Assembly: GCA_902537945.1 (NCBI GenBank)
Contig: CACBDG010000003.1
Span: 53,625 to 117,624 of the forward strand
Direction: 5' to 3'
Source: an uncultured SAR116 cluster alpha proteobacterium
GTDB taxonomy: Bacteria; Pseudomonadota; Alphaproteobacteria; Puniceispirillales; Marisalimonadaceae
DNA length: 64,000 bases
Both the position numbers and the translations under genes were made by a program. Of the stretch, positions 18,565-28,554 are shown piece by piece (the first letter of the stretch is position 1; the number at the start of each line of letters is the position of its first letter). The notes under the pieces are model-generated. The model had not been told where the DNA came from, made no database searches, and saw only the letters and a list, made by a program, of their open reading frames with translations.

Positions 18565-18810
18565 TTACTTACATAACTTGTCCCAAGAGTTTACAATTTC
18601 GTGAAAATTTACGTCCTTAAGATATTTTGAAATTAATTCAGGTTTATTCATAAATTTATTATCAGCATAAAAAAGTAATAAACTTATTTCAGCTTCTAAT
18701 AATTTACACTCTGTTTCAAACTTGTTGTTAAAAACCTCATCATTATTTTTTTCTGCATAAGTAGAAAAATTTGAAAATAAAATAATAAAAATAACAGTAA
18801 ATAATTTCAT
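18565..18810 (-). CDS. Small secreted hypothetical protein
   Basis: An 81-residue product with a clear signal peptide (MKLFTVIFIILF, cleavage probably after STYA), leaving a mature protein of about 60 residues. It has two cysteines (C36 in the KFETECKLLEAE helix, C80 near the end) that could form a disulfide. I do not recognise the family. The stop codon abuts the CCA end of tRNA-Asn with no spacer, and the gene follows the DedA-like gene by 19 bases on the same strand. Confidence 0.6.
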   Translation of the reverse strand: MKLFTVIFIILFSNFSTYAEKNNDEVFNNKFETECKLLEAEISLLLFYADNKFMNKPELISKYLKDVNFHEIVNSWDKLCK

Positions 18811-18829
18811 CTTAATTAAACAATATTAA

Positions 18830-19267
18830 TTATAAAAGTTTTAACGCAATATAACCTACAAAAATATATCTTAATATTTTTGAGATTGAAACTATAGTGA
18901 TAAATATTATTAGAGGAACTCTAAACATACCTGCAACAATTGTTAAAGGGTCTCCAACAACAGGAACCCAAGAAAGAAATAAAGACCATTTACCATATTT
19001 TAAATACCATAAACTCACATTATGTAACTGTTTTTTTTTAAAAGGAAACCAACTTTTATTTATAAATTTTGTTATATAAAACCCTAAGTACCAATTAATT
19101 ATTGAACCTAATATATTACCAAAACTTGCAAAGAAAATAAGTAAAAATTGTGAATATTTTTCTAATAAAATAAAAGTGGTTAGTGTTATCTCAGAATGAC
19201 CAGGAAGTATTGTCGAAGATAAAAAAGATGATATAAATAGACTAATATATGCTTCTAACGAATTCAT
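18830..19267 (-). CDS. YqaA/DedA-like inner-membrane protein (VTT domain)
   Basis: A 145-residue, multi-spanning protein with the YqaA-type pattern: an N-terminal LPGHSEIT segment, GNILGSIINWYLG, then WYLKYGKWSLFLSWVPVVGDPLTIVAGMFRV. These are hallmarks of the short DedA/SNARE-associated (VTT) group. DedA-superfamily proteins are linked to lipid-carrier flipping and proton-dependent membrane homeostasis; the role of YqaA itself is unclear. Its ATG overlaps the stop codon of the ABC-F gene by one base (TAATG), so translation is probably coupled. Confidence 0.85.
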   Translation of the reverse strand: MNSLEAYISLFISSFLSSTILPGHSEITLTTFILLEKYSQFLLIFFASFGNILGSIINWYLGFYITKFINKSWFPFKKKQLHNVSLWYLKYGKWSLFLSWVPVVGDPLTIVAGMFRVPLIIFITIVSISKILRYIFVGYIALKLL

Positions 19268-21123
19268 TAATTTAGCTTTTCTATTTTAACTACTAATTCT
19301 TCCCATTTTTTTTCTTCTTCAGTGATAAGATTTATCAGAGTTTTTAATTCAATATTAACTTTCTGAATACGTTTTTGATTATTAGCTTCATAAAAATTTT
19401 CAAGCAACATTTCATCTTCTAAAATACTTTTTTGTTTTTCATATTTTGAAATTTTGTTTTCACAATTTGTTAAAAGTTTTTTTAAATCTTTAGTGCTAGA
19501 TGTCTTAGATTGATTGTTTACTATATTTTTACTGCTAACTTCCTTATGTTTGCCTTTAATTGTATTATTATTTAGAACTACTTTTTTATATTCATTAATA
19601 TCACCTAAAAATTCAGACACATTTCCATCTTTAATGATAAGAAGACGATCAACTAATCTTTCTACCAGAAAAGCATCATGAGTTACTAATATTAAAGATC
19701 CTGTATAATCATTTAAAGCCATTATAAGCGCTTCCCTACTCTCAACATCTAAATGATTAGTAGGCTCATCAAGAATTAGCAAATCAGGTTTTTCAATAAC
19801 AACTAAAAGCAGCAATAATCTAGCTTTTTGTCCACCAGACAATCTTTTTACTTCTATATCCATTGTATCTTGTGTAAAGCCAACTGAACCTAGTTTAGCT
19901 CTAATCTTAGAAGGTACTTCTTTGTCCAGTTTTGAATATAAATGTTCAAAGGGTGTTTCATTTGACCTTAATTCGTCTAGTTGATGTTGTGCAAAATATC
20001 CAATTTTTAATTTTTTGGGATAATTTAATTTTCCTTTCATTGAATTTAGTTTTTTTGCTATCAATTTTGATAAAGTAGACTTACCTTCTCCGTTTACTCC
20101 TAAAAGGGCAATGCGATCATCTGGATCTATACTTAAATTTATATTTTTTAAAATTGGAATATTATTATATCCAACTGATGCCTGTTCAATAGTAATTAGT
20201 GGTGGAGCAAATTTTGTATTTTTTTCAAAATTGAAGGTAGGAACTTTTTGATTTTCTTCAATTATAATAGGTTTCATTTTTTCTAAAATTTTAATTCTTG
20301 ATTGAGCCTGTTTAGCCTTAGAGGCTTTAGCTTTAAAACGATTAATAAAACTTTCCAAATGGGCTCTTTGGGCATCTTGTTTATTTTTTTGAGATATTTT
20401 TTGCTCTAATTGAACTCTTCTTTCGTTATCAAAAAAATCATAATTACCATTATAAAAAATTAATTTTTTTTGTGATAAATGTAATATGCTAGTTACTGAT
20501 TTATTAAGTAAATTCCTATCATGAGAAATTACCAAAGCTGTGTTTTTAAATCTTTGTAAGTAATTTTCTAACCAAACAGAACCTTCAAAATCTAGATAAT
20601 TTGTGGGTTCATCAAGTAAAAGTAATTCTGGATTAGAAAACAATACACTTGCTAATGCAACACGCATTCTCCAACCACCGGAAAAACTAGAGCATGGTCT
20701 AACGAAATCTTCTTTACTAAACCCCAGACCATTTAAAATTGAAGATGCCCTAGCTTCAGCAGAGTATGCATTAATATCAGACAACCTAGTATAAATTTCT
20801 GCAATTTTGTTTGGATCTTTTTCTATTTGAGCATTGTGTAAAAGTTTTGACCTTTCAATATCAGCCTCTAAAACTGTGTCCAATAATGTTACTTCAGTTG
20901 ATGGAGCTTCTTGTGAAACATAGCCAATCTTATAATTTTTTGGCACCTCTATCACCCCAGCGTCTAAAATAATTTCATTTAAAATTAATTTGAATAGAGT
21001 TGTTTTTCCAGCTCCATTTCTTCCAACAACACCTACCTTATGTCCACTAGGAACAAACCCAGATGCATTTTCAAAAAGTGGGACTCCACCTATAGAGAAG
21101 TAAATATTTTTAAAATTAATCAT
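19267..21123 (-). CDS. ABC-F family ATPase (ribosome-associated type)
   Basis: A 618-residue protein with two ABC ATPase domains and no membrane segments. The first has Walker A GRNGAGKTT and signature SSFSGGWRMRVALA with LLLDEPTNYLD. The second has GVNGEGKST and LSGGQKARLLLLLV with LILDEPTNHLD. A linker of about 80 residues rich in K/R lies between them, and a coiled coil forms the C-terminus (about 545-618). ABC-F proteins act on the ribosome, resolving stalled or drug-bound complexes. The layout resembles YheS/Uup of proteobacteria; which one is not settled. Confidence 0.93.
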   Translation of the reverse strand: MINFKNIYFSIGGVPLFENASGFVPSGHKVGVVGRNGAGKTTLFKLILNEIILDAGVIEVPKNYKIGYVSQEAPSTEVTLLDTVLEADIERSKLLHNAQIEKDPNKIAEIYTRLSDINAYSAEARASSILNGLGFSKEDFVRPCSSFSGGWRMRVALASVLFSNPELLLLDEPTNYLDFEGSVWLENYLQRFKNTALVISHDRNLLNKSVTSILHLSQKKLIFYNGNYDFFDNERRVQLEQKISQKNKQDAQRAHLESFINRFKAKASKAKQAQSRIKILEKMKPIIIEENQKVPTFNFEKNTKFAPPLITIEQASVGYNNIPILKNINLSIDPDDRIALLGVNGEGKSTLSKLIAKKLNSMKGKLNYPKKLKIGYFAQHQLDELRSNETPFEHLYSKLDKEVPSKIRAKLGSVGFTQDTMDIEVKRLSGGQKARLLLLLVVIEKPDLLILDEPTNHLDVESREALIMALNDYTGSLILVTHDAFLVERLVDRLLIIKDGNVSEFLGDINEYKKVVLNNNTIKGKHKEVSSKNIVNNQSKTSSTKDLKKLLTNCENKISKYEKQKSILEDEMLLENFYEANNQKRIQKVNIELKTLINLITEEEKKWEELVVKIEKLN

Positions 21124-21194
21124 TTTAAATTTTCTATATTAAATTAATATAGGTTTTGTATATATAATACTGATTATAAGTTAAGTAAAAATTT

Positions 21195-22199
21195 ATGAAA
21201 AATAATATTAAAATTGATTTTGTTGACACTGTTGGAAATACACCACTAATTAAATTAAAAAAAGCTAGTGAAATTACTGGTTGTGAAATTTATGGGAAAG
21301 CAGAGTTTCTTAACCCAGGCTCATCTATAAAAGACAGAGCTGCCAAAGGTATTGTTTTAGATGCAATAGAAAAAAAACAATTATTGCCAGGAGGTATAAT
21401 TGTTGAGGGAACTGCCGGCAACACAGGTATCGGCCTAGGACTAGTTGGAAATTCATTAGGTTATAAAACCTTGATTGTTATGCCTGAAACACAAAGTCAG
21501 GAAAAAAAAGATGCTTTAAGACTGATTGGATGTGAATTAAAATTAGTTCCTGCTTTGCCTTATTCAAATCCTGGAAATTACATAAGACAATCACAACAAA
21601 TCGCTGAAGATTTGTCCAAAACATATGAAAATGGAGTTCTTTGGGCCAATCAGTTTGATAATGTTGCAAATCAAATGTCTCATTACAACTCCACTGGTCC
21701 TGAGATATGGGAACAAACAGACGGCAAAATTGACGCTTTTACCTGTGCAGTTGGTACTGGAGGAACTCTATCTGGAACAGGATTATTTTTAAAAGAAAAA
21801 AATAAGAATATTAAAATAGCTTTATCAGACCCTTATGGCTCTGGATTGTACAACTATTATCAAAATGGTGAAATGAAAGCAGAAGGAAACTCAATAACAG
21901 AGGGTATTGGTCAAGGTAGAGTTACTAAAAATTTAGAAAATTGTCCAATAGATTTATCGTTTAGAATAAGTGATAACAAAGCTCTAAACGTTATATTTGA
22001 TTTACTAAGTGAGGAGGGTTTATTTCTCGGAGGCTCAAGTGGTATCAACGTCGCAGGAGCAATTGAAATTGCAAAAGAGCTAGGTCCAGGACACACTGTT
22101 GTAACGATTTTATGTGACACCGGTCAGAGATATCAATCTAAAATATGGAACCCAGAATTTTTAAAATCTAAAGATTTAATAGTTCCTAATTGGCTTTAA
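21195..22199 (+). CDS. cysK: Cysteine synthase A (O-acetylserine sulfhydrylase)
   Basis: PLP enzyme of fold type II that joins O-acetylserine and sulfide to make cysteine. The 334-residue protein has the PLP-binding lysine K46 in GSSIKDRA, the substrate loop TAGNTGIG, the phosphate-binding GTGGTLSGTG, and the C-terminal SSGINVAGA. The sulfurtransferase gene begins 13 bases after its stop, which suggests a sulfur-metabolism operon. A cystathionine beta-synthase role is a less likely alternative because no CBS domain is present. Confidence 0.92.
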   Translation: MKNNIKIDFVDTVGNTPLIKLKKASEITGCEIYGKAEFLNPGSSIKDRAAKGIVLDAIEKKQLLPGGIIVEGTAGNTGIGLGLVGNSLGYKTLIVMPETQSQEKKDALRLIGCELKLVPALPYSNPGNYIRQSQQIAEDLSKTYENGVLWANQFDNVANQMSHYNSTGPEIWEQTDGKIDAFTCAVGTGGTLSGTGLFLKEKNKNIKIALSDPYGSGLYNYYQNGEMKAEGNSITEGIGQGRVTKNLENCPIDLSFRISDNKALNVIFDLLSEEGLFLGGSSGINVAGAIEIAKELGPGHTVVTILCDTGQRYQSKIWNPEFLKSKDLIVPNWL

Positions 22200-22212
22200 A
22201 TGGAGATATATT

Positions 22213-23058
22213 TTGAACAACTCTTTATTCATTGAACCTAGTTTTCTAAAAAATAAACTTAATGATACAAGTGTGAAGATTTTGGATGCCACATTTTTTC
22301 TTCCTGATTCTGGTTTAAATGCTGAAAAAGAATACCAAAAAGAACACATTCCAAATTCAGTTTTTTTTGATATTAATAAAATTGCTGATCCAAAAAATCC
22401 TTTACCTCACATGATTCCATCAAAACATCTTTTTTCAGATATGATGCAAAACCTAGGACTTAATAATAATGATGAAATTATTATTTACGATAATTCACCA
22501 TTATTGTCTTCAGCTCGTGCATGGTTTTTACTTAGATATTTTGGTCATAAAAATATTTTAATCTTAAATGGTGGGTTAAAAAATTGGAAAAAAAGTGGTG
22601 GAGAAACAACAGCTAAAAAAACAATTATTTTTAAAGGTAACTTTATTAGCAAAACTGAAAAAAAAGACTTAGTTGTAAGTTTAGAGGAAATGATTACTTT
22701 TTCTAAAAATAATTCAAAAATGATTTTAGATGCAAGATCTTATAAAAGGTTTATTGGTGAAGCTAAAGAACCAAGACCAGGATTACAATCTGGTCATATT
22801 CCAAATTCTAAAAGTTTAGCTTCTTCTGAATTACTCACAAATGATGGATACCTTAAATCAATTAAAGAATTAGATAAGTTGTTTTCTAATAATGACATTG
22901 ATAAATCAAAAGATATAATTGCTACATGTGGATCTGGAGTATCTGCATGTGTAATTTCAGTCGCACTTTATTGTTTAGGTAAAGAAATTGTACCTATTTA
23001 TGATGGCTCTTGGACAGAGTGGGCAACGTCTGGACAAAAGATACAAACAGGAAGTTAG
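22213..23058 (+). CDS. sseA: 3-mercaptopyruvate/thiosulfate sulfurtransferase
   Basis: A 281-residue tandem-rhodanese sulfurtransferase. The N-terminal domain is structural and the C-terminal domain carries the active-site C239 in the loop ATCGSGVSA. The CGSGVSA form is closer to mercaptopyruvate sulfurtransferases than to thiosulfate enzymes, which usually have CRxGx[RT]. The start appears to be TTG at 22213, supported by a GGAG site about 8 bases upstream; an ATG at 22200 overlaps the cysK stop but runs into a stop after five codons. It lies directly downstream of cysK. Confidence 0.9.
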   Translation: MNNSLFIEPSFLKNKLNDTSVKILDATFFLPDSGLNAEKEYQKEHIPNSVFFDINKIADPKNPLPHMIPSKHLFSDMMQNLGLNNNDEIIIYDNSPLLSSARAWFLLRYFGHKNILILNGGLKNWKKSGGETTAKKTIIFKGNFISKTEKKDLVVSLEEMITFSKNNSKMILDARSYKRFIGEAKEPRPGLQSGHIPNSKSLASSELLTNDGYLKSIKELDKLFSNNDIDKSKDIIATCGSGVSACVISVALYCLGKEIVPIYDGSWTEWATSGQKIQTGS

Positions 23059-23066
23059 ACTTTAGT

Positions 23067-23828
23067 CTAATGATTAAGAATTTGGCTCAAGAAAAGTTTA
23101 GTTCTATCATTTTTAGGATTATTAAAAAAATTCTTTGGGTCATTCTGCTCTATGATTTCACCTTCATCCATAAAAATAACACTATCTGCAACTTTTTTAG
23201 CAAAACCCATTTCGTGAGTAACAACTAACATAGTCATTCCAGTTTCTGCTAATTCTATCATAGTGTCTAAAACTTCTTTTATCATTTCTGGATCAAGAGC
23301 AGAAGTTGGTTCATCAAATAACATTATTTTTGGCTGCATGCATAATGATCTTGCAATAGCAACTCTTTGTTGTTGACCTCCAGATAATTGTCCAGGGTAT
23401 TTCAAAGCTTGTTCTGGAATCTTTACTCTAGTTAATAATTCCATTGCTAGTTCTTCGGCTTCTTTTTTTGGAAGCTTTTTAACCCAAATTGGAGCCAAAG
23501 TACAATTTTCAAGCACAGTTAAATGAGGAAACAAATTGAAGGACTGAAATACCATTCCGACGTCACTTCTTATAGTTTCAAGATTTTTCAAGTCTCCAGT
23601 TAATTCAACATTGTTTACAATAATATCACCTTGTTGGTGAACTTCTAATCTGTTTATACATCTAATAAGTGTTGATTTTCCAGACCCAGATGGTCCACAA
23701 ATAACTATTCTTTCACCTTGATTGACACCCAAGGAAATATTTTTAAGAACGTGAAAGTTGCCAAACCATTTATGCATTTCTTTTATTTCAATGACTGGTT
23801 TTGAGGATTTATTTTTATTTGATACCAT
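23067..23828 (-). CDS. aapP: General L-amino acid ABC transporter, ATP-binding subunit
   Basis: A 253-residue polar-amino-acid ABC ATPase. It has Walker [10 protein letters not shown] (about 45-53), Q-loop [15 protein letters not shown], signature [15 protein letters not shown], Walker [12 protein letters not shown] and the switch VTHEMGFAK. It is the last gene of aapJ-aapQ-aapM-aapP and starts 7 bases after aapM. The Aap system takes up a broad range of L-amino acids from the periplasm. The stop faces the sulfurtransferase gene tail to tail. Confidence 0.95.
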   Translation of the reverse strand: MVSNKNKSSKPVIEIKEMHKWFGNFHVLKNISLGVNQGERIVICGPSGSGKSTLIRCINRLEVHQQGDIIVNNVELTGDLKNLETIRSDVGMVFQSFNLFPHLTVLENCTLAPIWVKKLPKKEAEELAMELLTRVKIPEQALKYPGQLSGGQQQRVAIARSLCMQPKIMLFDEPTSALDPEMIKEVLDTMIELAETGMTMLVVTHEMGFAKKVADSVIFMDEGEIIEQNDPKNFFNNPKNDRTKLFLSQILNH

Positions 23829-23835
23829 TTTATTC

Positions 23836-24945
23836 TCACTTTTTATCAGTGTTTAATTTATTTTCAAGCCATAAGGAATAACGAGACATAGCAAAACAAC
23901 TTACAAAAAAGAACAAGGCTACAAATAGATAAGTTTCAGTAGATAAACCATTCCATTTTGTATCAGCAAGTGCTGCTCTTCCAATACCAAGTGGATCTAA
24001 CAATCCTATCACCACGACTAGAGTTGTATCTTTATATAAACCTATAAAGGTATTAACAATACCCGGTATTGAAATCTTTAGTGCTTGAGGGAGGGTTATA
24101 AATCTTGTTTTTTGCCAATAATTCATGCCTAAAGCATCTGCAGCTTCATACTGACCTTTAGGAATAGCTTGTATACCACCTCTTATCACTTCTGCTATGT
24201 ATGCAGCAGAAAAAAAAGTAAACATGATTATAACTCTTACTAAAATGCTAAAATTAGTTCCAGGTGGAAGAAAATAATTTAACATTGAAGAAGCAACAAA
24301 AAGAAGTGTTATAAGAGGGACACCTCTCATAAATTCAATGAAACAAACACTTAATGTTCTAACTACTGTTAAATTCGATTGTCTTCCTAATGCTAATAGA
24401 ATTCCTAGAGGTAATGAACAAACAATACCGCAAACCCCTAAAATGACGGTAAGCATAAAGCCACCAAAAAGACTATATTCAATTTTCTGAAGACCAAAAT
24501 AACCACCCATAATTAACACAAATGCAAAAAATGGATAAAAAGCACTGAAATACAATAGCCACTTTCTTTTTGGTATATCAGGATATAACAAAGGTGCAAA
24601 TGCTAGAAACATTGTTAAAAATGTTATATCAATCCTCCATCTTTCTAACTCAGGATAAAATCCATATACAAACTGTCCAACTCTTCGAGTTATAACTGCC
24701 CAACACGCACCATCATCTATTTTTCTACACGCAATTTTGGATTCAGCATCAAAAACAGCGTCTAAGAAAAACCACCCTATTATTCCATCAATTAAATAGT
24801 AAAGAAGTACAACTGATATGATTGTAAGTAGAGAATTACTTATGGACGAAAATAAATTTTGTCTAACCCATCCATATACTCCAACTGTACCAGGAGGAGG
24901 AGGAAGATCAGGATAGTTTCCTGGTTTATAAGTCTTTTCACTCAT
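23836..24945 (-). CDS. aapM: General L-amino acid ABC transporter, permease AapM
   Basis: A 369-residue inner-membrane permease, one half of the AapQM channel. It has an N-terminal hydrophobic segment, a periplasmic cysteine-containing loop (about 68-90), several further membrane helices, and the permease EAA-type loop [20 protein letters not shown] near residue 285, which contacts the ATPase. The length and the extended N-terminal part match AapM rather than generic HisM permeases. The stop of aapQ is 1 base upstream of its ATG, implying coupled translation. Confidence 0.94.
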   Translation of the reverse strand: MSEKTYKPGNYPDLPPPPGTVGVYGWVRQNLFSSISNSLLTIISVVLLYYLIDGIIGWFFLDAVFDAESKIACRKIDDGACWAVITRRVGQFVYGFYPELERWRIDITFLTMFLAFAPLLYPDIPKRKWLLYFSAFYPFFAFVLIMGGYFGLQKIEYSLFGGFMLTVILGVCGIVCSLPLGILLALGRQSNLTVVRTLSVCFIEFMRGVPLITLLFVASSMLNYFLPPGTNFSILVRVIIMFTFFSAAYIAEVIRGGIQAIPKGQYEAADALGMNYWQKTRFITLPQALKISIPGIVNTFIGLYKDTTLVVVIGLLDPLGIGRAALADTKWNGLSTETYLFVALFFFVSCFAMSRYSLWLENKLNTDKK

Positions 24946-24946
24946 C

Positions 24947-26113
24947 TTATCTACCTACCAATTTCACTTTGCTATTATACCAGTTCATTAAAGCAGATAT
25001 ACTTAGCGAAACGGATAAATAAATTAGCATTACAATAAGCATAGTTTCCATTTCTCTTCCAGTTTGATTAAGAGATATACCGCCAAGTGTTGCAACTAGA
25101 TCCATATAACCTATAGCAATGGCCAAAGATGAATTTTTTGTTAAGTTTAAATATTGACTTGTTAATGGCGGAATTATAACTCTTCTAGCTTGCGGTAGTA
25201 TGACTAAATTCATAACTTTCGAAGGTTTTAAGCCTATTGATTCAGCAGCTTCTCTTTGGCCCTTATCTATAGCTAAAATTCCTGCTCTAACTATTTCAGC
25301 AATAAAAGCAGCAGTATAAATTCCTAATGCAAAAGTTAATGCTGCTAATTCAGGGCTCATATGCATTCCACCTCTAAAATTAAAACCTTTTAAAGCTGGA
25401 ATTTCCAATGAAACAGGCATACCAGATAGAAAAAAAGCGATTAACGGCAGAAAGCAAATTACCGAAAAATTAATCAAAAATACTGGATATTGAATTCCAG
25501 TTAAATCTTGCTTTTTTTTGCAATACTTCGCAAACAAAATTGAAAATATAACTGCTACTACTAAAAACAAATAGACCAGTTCAATACCACTCTCTGCAAG
25601 TGGTTTTGGAATATAAAATCCCCTGTTTGATAAAAATGTAACATCACCTAAACTTATAGCCTTTCTTGGGTGAGGAAGAGTATTAATGATAATACCGTGC
25701 CATAGAAGTATATGTAACAAAATTGGAACATTTCTTGTGAATTCAACATACCAATAAGCTATCTTACTAGCTAACCAATTTTTTGATAATCTTATAATTC
25801 CAAGAGCAATACCTAACACAGTTGCTAAAATAATTCCAAAAAAAGCAACAAGGCCTGTGTTTAATAAACCAACAATTCCAGCCCTCAAATGACTATCTCT
25901 ACTGTCGTAATCTATGAGATATTGGTTAATGTCATATCCAGCTGGAATGAATAAAAATTCAAAACTTATATCTTTTCCAAGAGCTTCAAAGTTAGCATTC
26001 ACATTCATTACTAACCAAGAAATGAACCATCCCAAAAAAAATAAAACGATGATTTGGACTATTATCTCTCTACTTTTTTCATTTCGCCAAATGTTAGAAA
26101 AAAAAGTCATCAT
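24947..26113 (-). CDS. aapQ: General L-amino acid ABC transporter, permease AapQ
   Basis: A 388-residue permease partner of AapM. It shows about eight hydrophobic segments, a long periplasmic stretch after the first helix, and the EAA loop REAAESIGLKPSKVMNLVILP near residue 290. Two ATG codons (26113 and 26110) can start it. It is separated from aapJ by a 70-base spacer that contains a strong hairpin (26142-26174). This is a common arrangement that lets the binding-protein gene be expressed more highly than the permeases. Confidence 0.94.
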   Translation of the reverse strand: MMTFFSNIWRNEKSREIIVQIIVLFFLGWFISWLVMNVNANFEALGKDISFEFLFIPAGYDINQYLIDYDSRDSHLRAGIVGLLNTGLVAFFGIILATVLGIALGIIRLSKNWLASKIAYWYVEFTRNVPILLHILLWHGIIINTLPHPRKAISLGDVTFLSNRGFYIPKPLAESGIELVYLFLVVAVIFSILFAKYCKKKQDLTGIQYPVFLINFSVICFLPLIAFFLSGMPVSLEIPALKGFNFRGGMHMSPELAALTFALGIYTAAFIAEIVRAGILAIDKGQREAAESIGLKPSKVMNLVILPQARRVIIPPLTSQYLNLTKNSSLAIAIGYMDLVATLGGISLNQTGREMETMLIVMLIYLSVSLSISALMNWYNSKVKLVGR

Positions 26114-26141
26114 ACATTCTTAAATTTTTGGATAAAGAAAG

Positions 26142-26174
26142 TTTCACCGCGCCTATTAATTAGACGCAGTGAAA
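26142..26174 (-). terminator. Strong intercistronic hairpin between aapJ and aapQ
   Basis: On the minus-strand transcript the sequence folds into a 14-bp stem with only two G-U wobbles and a 5-base ATTAA loop. A moderately T-rich run (CTTTCTTTA) follows. It lies just after the aapJ stop. It could act as a partial terminator or as a 3' stabiliser of the aapJ message; read as DNA on the plus strand the stem has two C-A mismatches, so the wobble pattern favours minus-strand RNA. Confidence 0.7.
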
Positions 26175-26183
26175 ATTATTTTT

Positions 26184-27197
26184 TTATTTTATTGGCGGTA
26201 TGTAGTGTAAACCACCATCTCTGTATAATGCATTCATGCCTCTTTTAATAGTAAGAGGAAAAAGATGCTTTTCGAAACTTTCCTGATAATTTCCAACTTG
26301 ACTTATGACATTTACTGCCCAGTCAGGAGACAATCCGAGTTTTGATAAACCTTGCAAAGGATCCTTACCAAGTAATCTATTAATTTCCTTGTCTTTGTTA
26401 TCTTTAGCAGCTAGTTCCTTAACATTTTTAGATGTAATGCCTTTTTCCTCCGCTGCCATCATTGCTCTTAATACCCATGAAACTATGTCAGCCCATTGAT
26501 CATCACCATGTCTTACAACTGGTCCCAAAGGCTCTTTTGAAACAATCTCAGGTAAAACCATATGATCAGATGGATTATCAAAACTCATCATTGTAGCATA
26601 TAGTCCGGATGCATCAGTAGTGTAAACATCACATCTACCTGCTTTATAAAGTTCTTGAGCTTCCGCATTGGTTTCAATAGGTACTGGGTTATATTTTATA
26701 TTGTTACCCTTAAAATATTCAGCAAGATTTAATTCTGTAGTAGTACCAGTTTGAATACATACTGAAGCACCGTCTAAACCCTTAGCAGATTTTACGCCTA
26801 AAGATTTTGGAACCATAAATCCTTGACCATCATAGTAATTTACACCTATGAATGTTTGGGATAAGTCTACATCTCTTGAAAATGTCCAAGTTGTATTTCT
26901 AGATAAAATCTCACCTTCTCCAGCAGCTAGTTTTGTAAAACGAGTTTTTCCAGTAGCTGTTGTATAGTTTACTTTACTTGCGTCGCCTAATGTAGCAGCT
27001 GCAACAGCTTTACAAAAGTCAACGTCAAATCCAGTCCAATTACCCTTATCGTCTGGTGCAGCAAAACCAGCTAAGCCTGTATTAATAATACAGTTTAGCT
27101 TTCCTCTAGCTCTTACATCGTCTAATGTGCTTGCAAGTACGGAACCAGCAAACATCACTCCAGCAGTAACACCTGCTAAAAGCATTTTAGTTTTCAT
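26184..27197 (-). CDS. aapJ: General L-amino acid ABC transporter, substrate-binding protein
   Basis: A 337-residue periplasmic binding protein of the polar-amino-acid family (SBP_bac_3). The signal peptide is clear (MKTKMLLAGVTAGVMFAGSV, cleavage probably after VLAS), followed by TLDDVRARGKLNCIINTG. The mature protein has GFDVDFCKAVAAA near residue 58 and the two-lobe layout. The C-terminal YRDGGLHYIPP ending is typical of AapJ/BztA. First gene of the aap operon and, from the downstream hairpin, probably the most abundant product. Confidence 0.95.
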   Translation of the reverse strand: MKTKMLLAGVTAGVMFAGSVLASTLDDVRARGKLNCIINTGLAGFAAPDDKGNWTGFDVDFCKAVAAATLGDASKVNYTTATGKTRFTKLAAGEGEILSRNTTWTFSRDVDLSQTFIGVNYYDGQGFMVPKSLGVKSAKGLDGASVCIQTGTTTELNLAEYFKGNNIKYNPVPIETNAEAQELYKAGRCDVYTTDASGLYATMMSFDNPSDHMVLPEIVSKEPLGPVVRHGDDQWADIVSWVLRAMMAAEEKGITSKNVKELAAKDNKDKEINRLLGKDPLQGLSKLGLSPDWAVNVISQVGNYQESFEKHLFPLTIKRGMNALYRDGGLHYIPPIK

Positions 27198-27223
27198 ATT
27201 ATTTCTCCACTAATAAAGTTTTC

Positions 27224-27236
27224 CATGTTAAACATG
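27224..27236. promoter_or_regulatory. Perfect 13-base palindrome upstream of aapJ
   Basis: CATGTT-A-AACATG lies 27-39 bases upstream of the aapJ ATG, in the 168-base spacer shared with the divergent metC-like gene. It could be an operator or a small 5'-leader hairpin. No known box was matched, so this is only a candidate. Confidence 0.25.
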
Positions 27237-27365
27237 AATTTTGTAGTACTTTCGTTCTTATTTAGTATAGTTTCAAGATAAAAATAAAAAAAATTTTACT
27301 TTAAAACATAAAGATTGGTTTTTTTTAATATTAATAGATGTAGAATTTAATCAAGAATATAATAA

Positions 27366-28535
27366 ATGAAAAAAAATCTTAAAAATTTTAATACAGAGAC
27401 TATTACCTCACACTCAGGTAAAAACCCAACTGAAAATTACGGAATCCCTGCTCCACCTTTATATAGGACTAGTACAATATTAAGTCCTAAAATGGATAAT
27501 TATAGAAATAGATCAGGAAAATATACTTATGGAAGAAATGGAACCCCTACTCTAGACTCCCTAATTAATGCAATTTCAGATCTATATAAGGCTGAGGGAT
27601 GTGTATTAGCTCCTTCCGGAATGGGGGCAATTACAATTGGATTAATGTCAGTTTTAAAGGCAAAAGATCACATTTTGATTCCTGATTCTGTCTATGGTTC
27701 AGCAAGAAGATTTATTCAAGAAGAATTTCCCAGACTAGACATAGAATTTGAATTTTATAATTCCCGTGACCTCGATCATCTAGAATCATTAATAAAAAAC
27801 AATACAAAAGCAATATATATAGAAAGTCCTGGAACCTATACTTTCGAAATAATTGACATTAAAAGGGTTGTTAAAATTTGTAAAAAAAATAACTTAAAAT
27901 CTCTGATAGATAACACGTGGGCAACTGCAATATATTTTAATCCATTCGATTTTGGAGTAGATATTGTAATAGAAGCAATTACAAAATACATCTCTGGTCA
28001 TTCTGACATTATGATGGGTGTTGTTTTAGGTAACAAAGAGGATTTGATTGCACTTCAAAGATGGTCAAAAAATACAGGTAATTATGTAAGTCCTGATGAT
28101 ATTTATATGTCTTTAAGAGGACTAAGAACCCTTCCTTTAAGATTAAAAAAATCATCACAAAATAGTATAAAAATTGCTAAATTTTTGGAAACTAAACACA
28201 TAATAAAAAAAGTCTTTCATCCTGCTCTTGAACAACATCCTGACCATGAGCTTTGGAAAAGAGATTTTAAGGGTGCTTCAGGTTTATTTGCAATTGAGTT
28301 TCATGATAATATAATAGAAGAAGCTATAGATATAATAGCTGACAATTGTCAAATTTTTGGAATTGGTTCCTCTTGGGGAGGTTACTCTAGTCTGTTATCT
28401 ACAATGAATGTTTCAGAAAACAGAAATTTAAAATCCAGTTATGTTCCAACAGGTAACTATTTAAGAATTTATACAGGTAGTGAAGATACAGAGGACCTGA
28501 TTGGAGATTTAAACGTTGGATTTGAGAAAATTTAA
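27366..28535 (+). CDS. metC: Cystathionine beta-lyase (MetC-type PLP enzyme)
   Basis: Fold-type I PLP enzyme of the Cys/Met metabolism family, 389 residues. The Schiff-base lysine is K207 in ITKYISGHSD. SGMGAITIG (about residue 82), the YGRNGTPT motif and IDNTWAT (about residue 181) are further family marks. Cystathionine beta-lyase splits cystathionine to homocysteine, pyruvate and ammonia for methionine synthesis. Related enzymes (gamma-lyase, O-acetylhomoserine sulfhydrylase) share these motifs; the AP-PLYRTST start and the SSWGGYSSL region favour beta-lyase. It diverges from aapJ. Confidence 0.85.
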   Translation: MKKNLKNFNTETITSHSGKNPTENYGIPAPPLYRTSTILSPKMDNYRNRSGKYTYGRNGTPTLDSLINAISDLYKAEGCVLAPSGMGAITIGLMSVLKAKDHILIPDSVYGSARRFIQEEFPRLDIEFEFYNSRDLDHLESLIKNNTKAIYIESPGTYTFEIIDIKRVVKICKKNNLKSLIDNTWATAIYFNPFDFGVDIVIEAITKYISGHSDIMMGVVLGNKEDLIALQRWSKNTGNYVSPDDIYMSLRGLRTLPLRLKKSSQNSIKIAKFLETKHIIKKVFHPALEQHPDHELWKRDFKGASGLFAIEFHDNIIEEAIDIIADNCQIFGIGSSWGGYSSLLSTMNVSENRNLKSSYVPTGNYLRIYTGSEDTEDLIGDLNVGFEKI

Positions 28536-28554
28536 AAAGGTAAAATCTTAATAA

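Noticed and set aside
27237..27365. SAM riboswitch upstream of the metC-like gene
   Set aside because: The spacer is T- and A-rich without the conserved GC-containing stems or pseudoknot pattern of SAM-II or SAM-V riboswitches.
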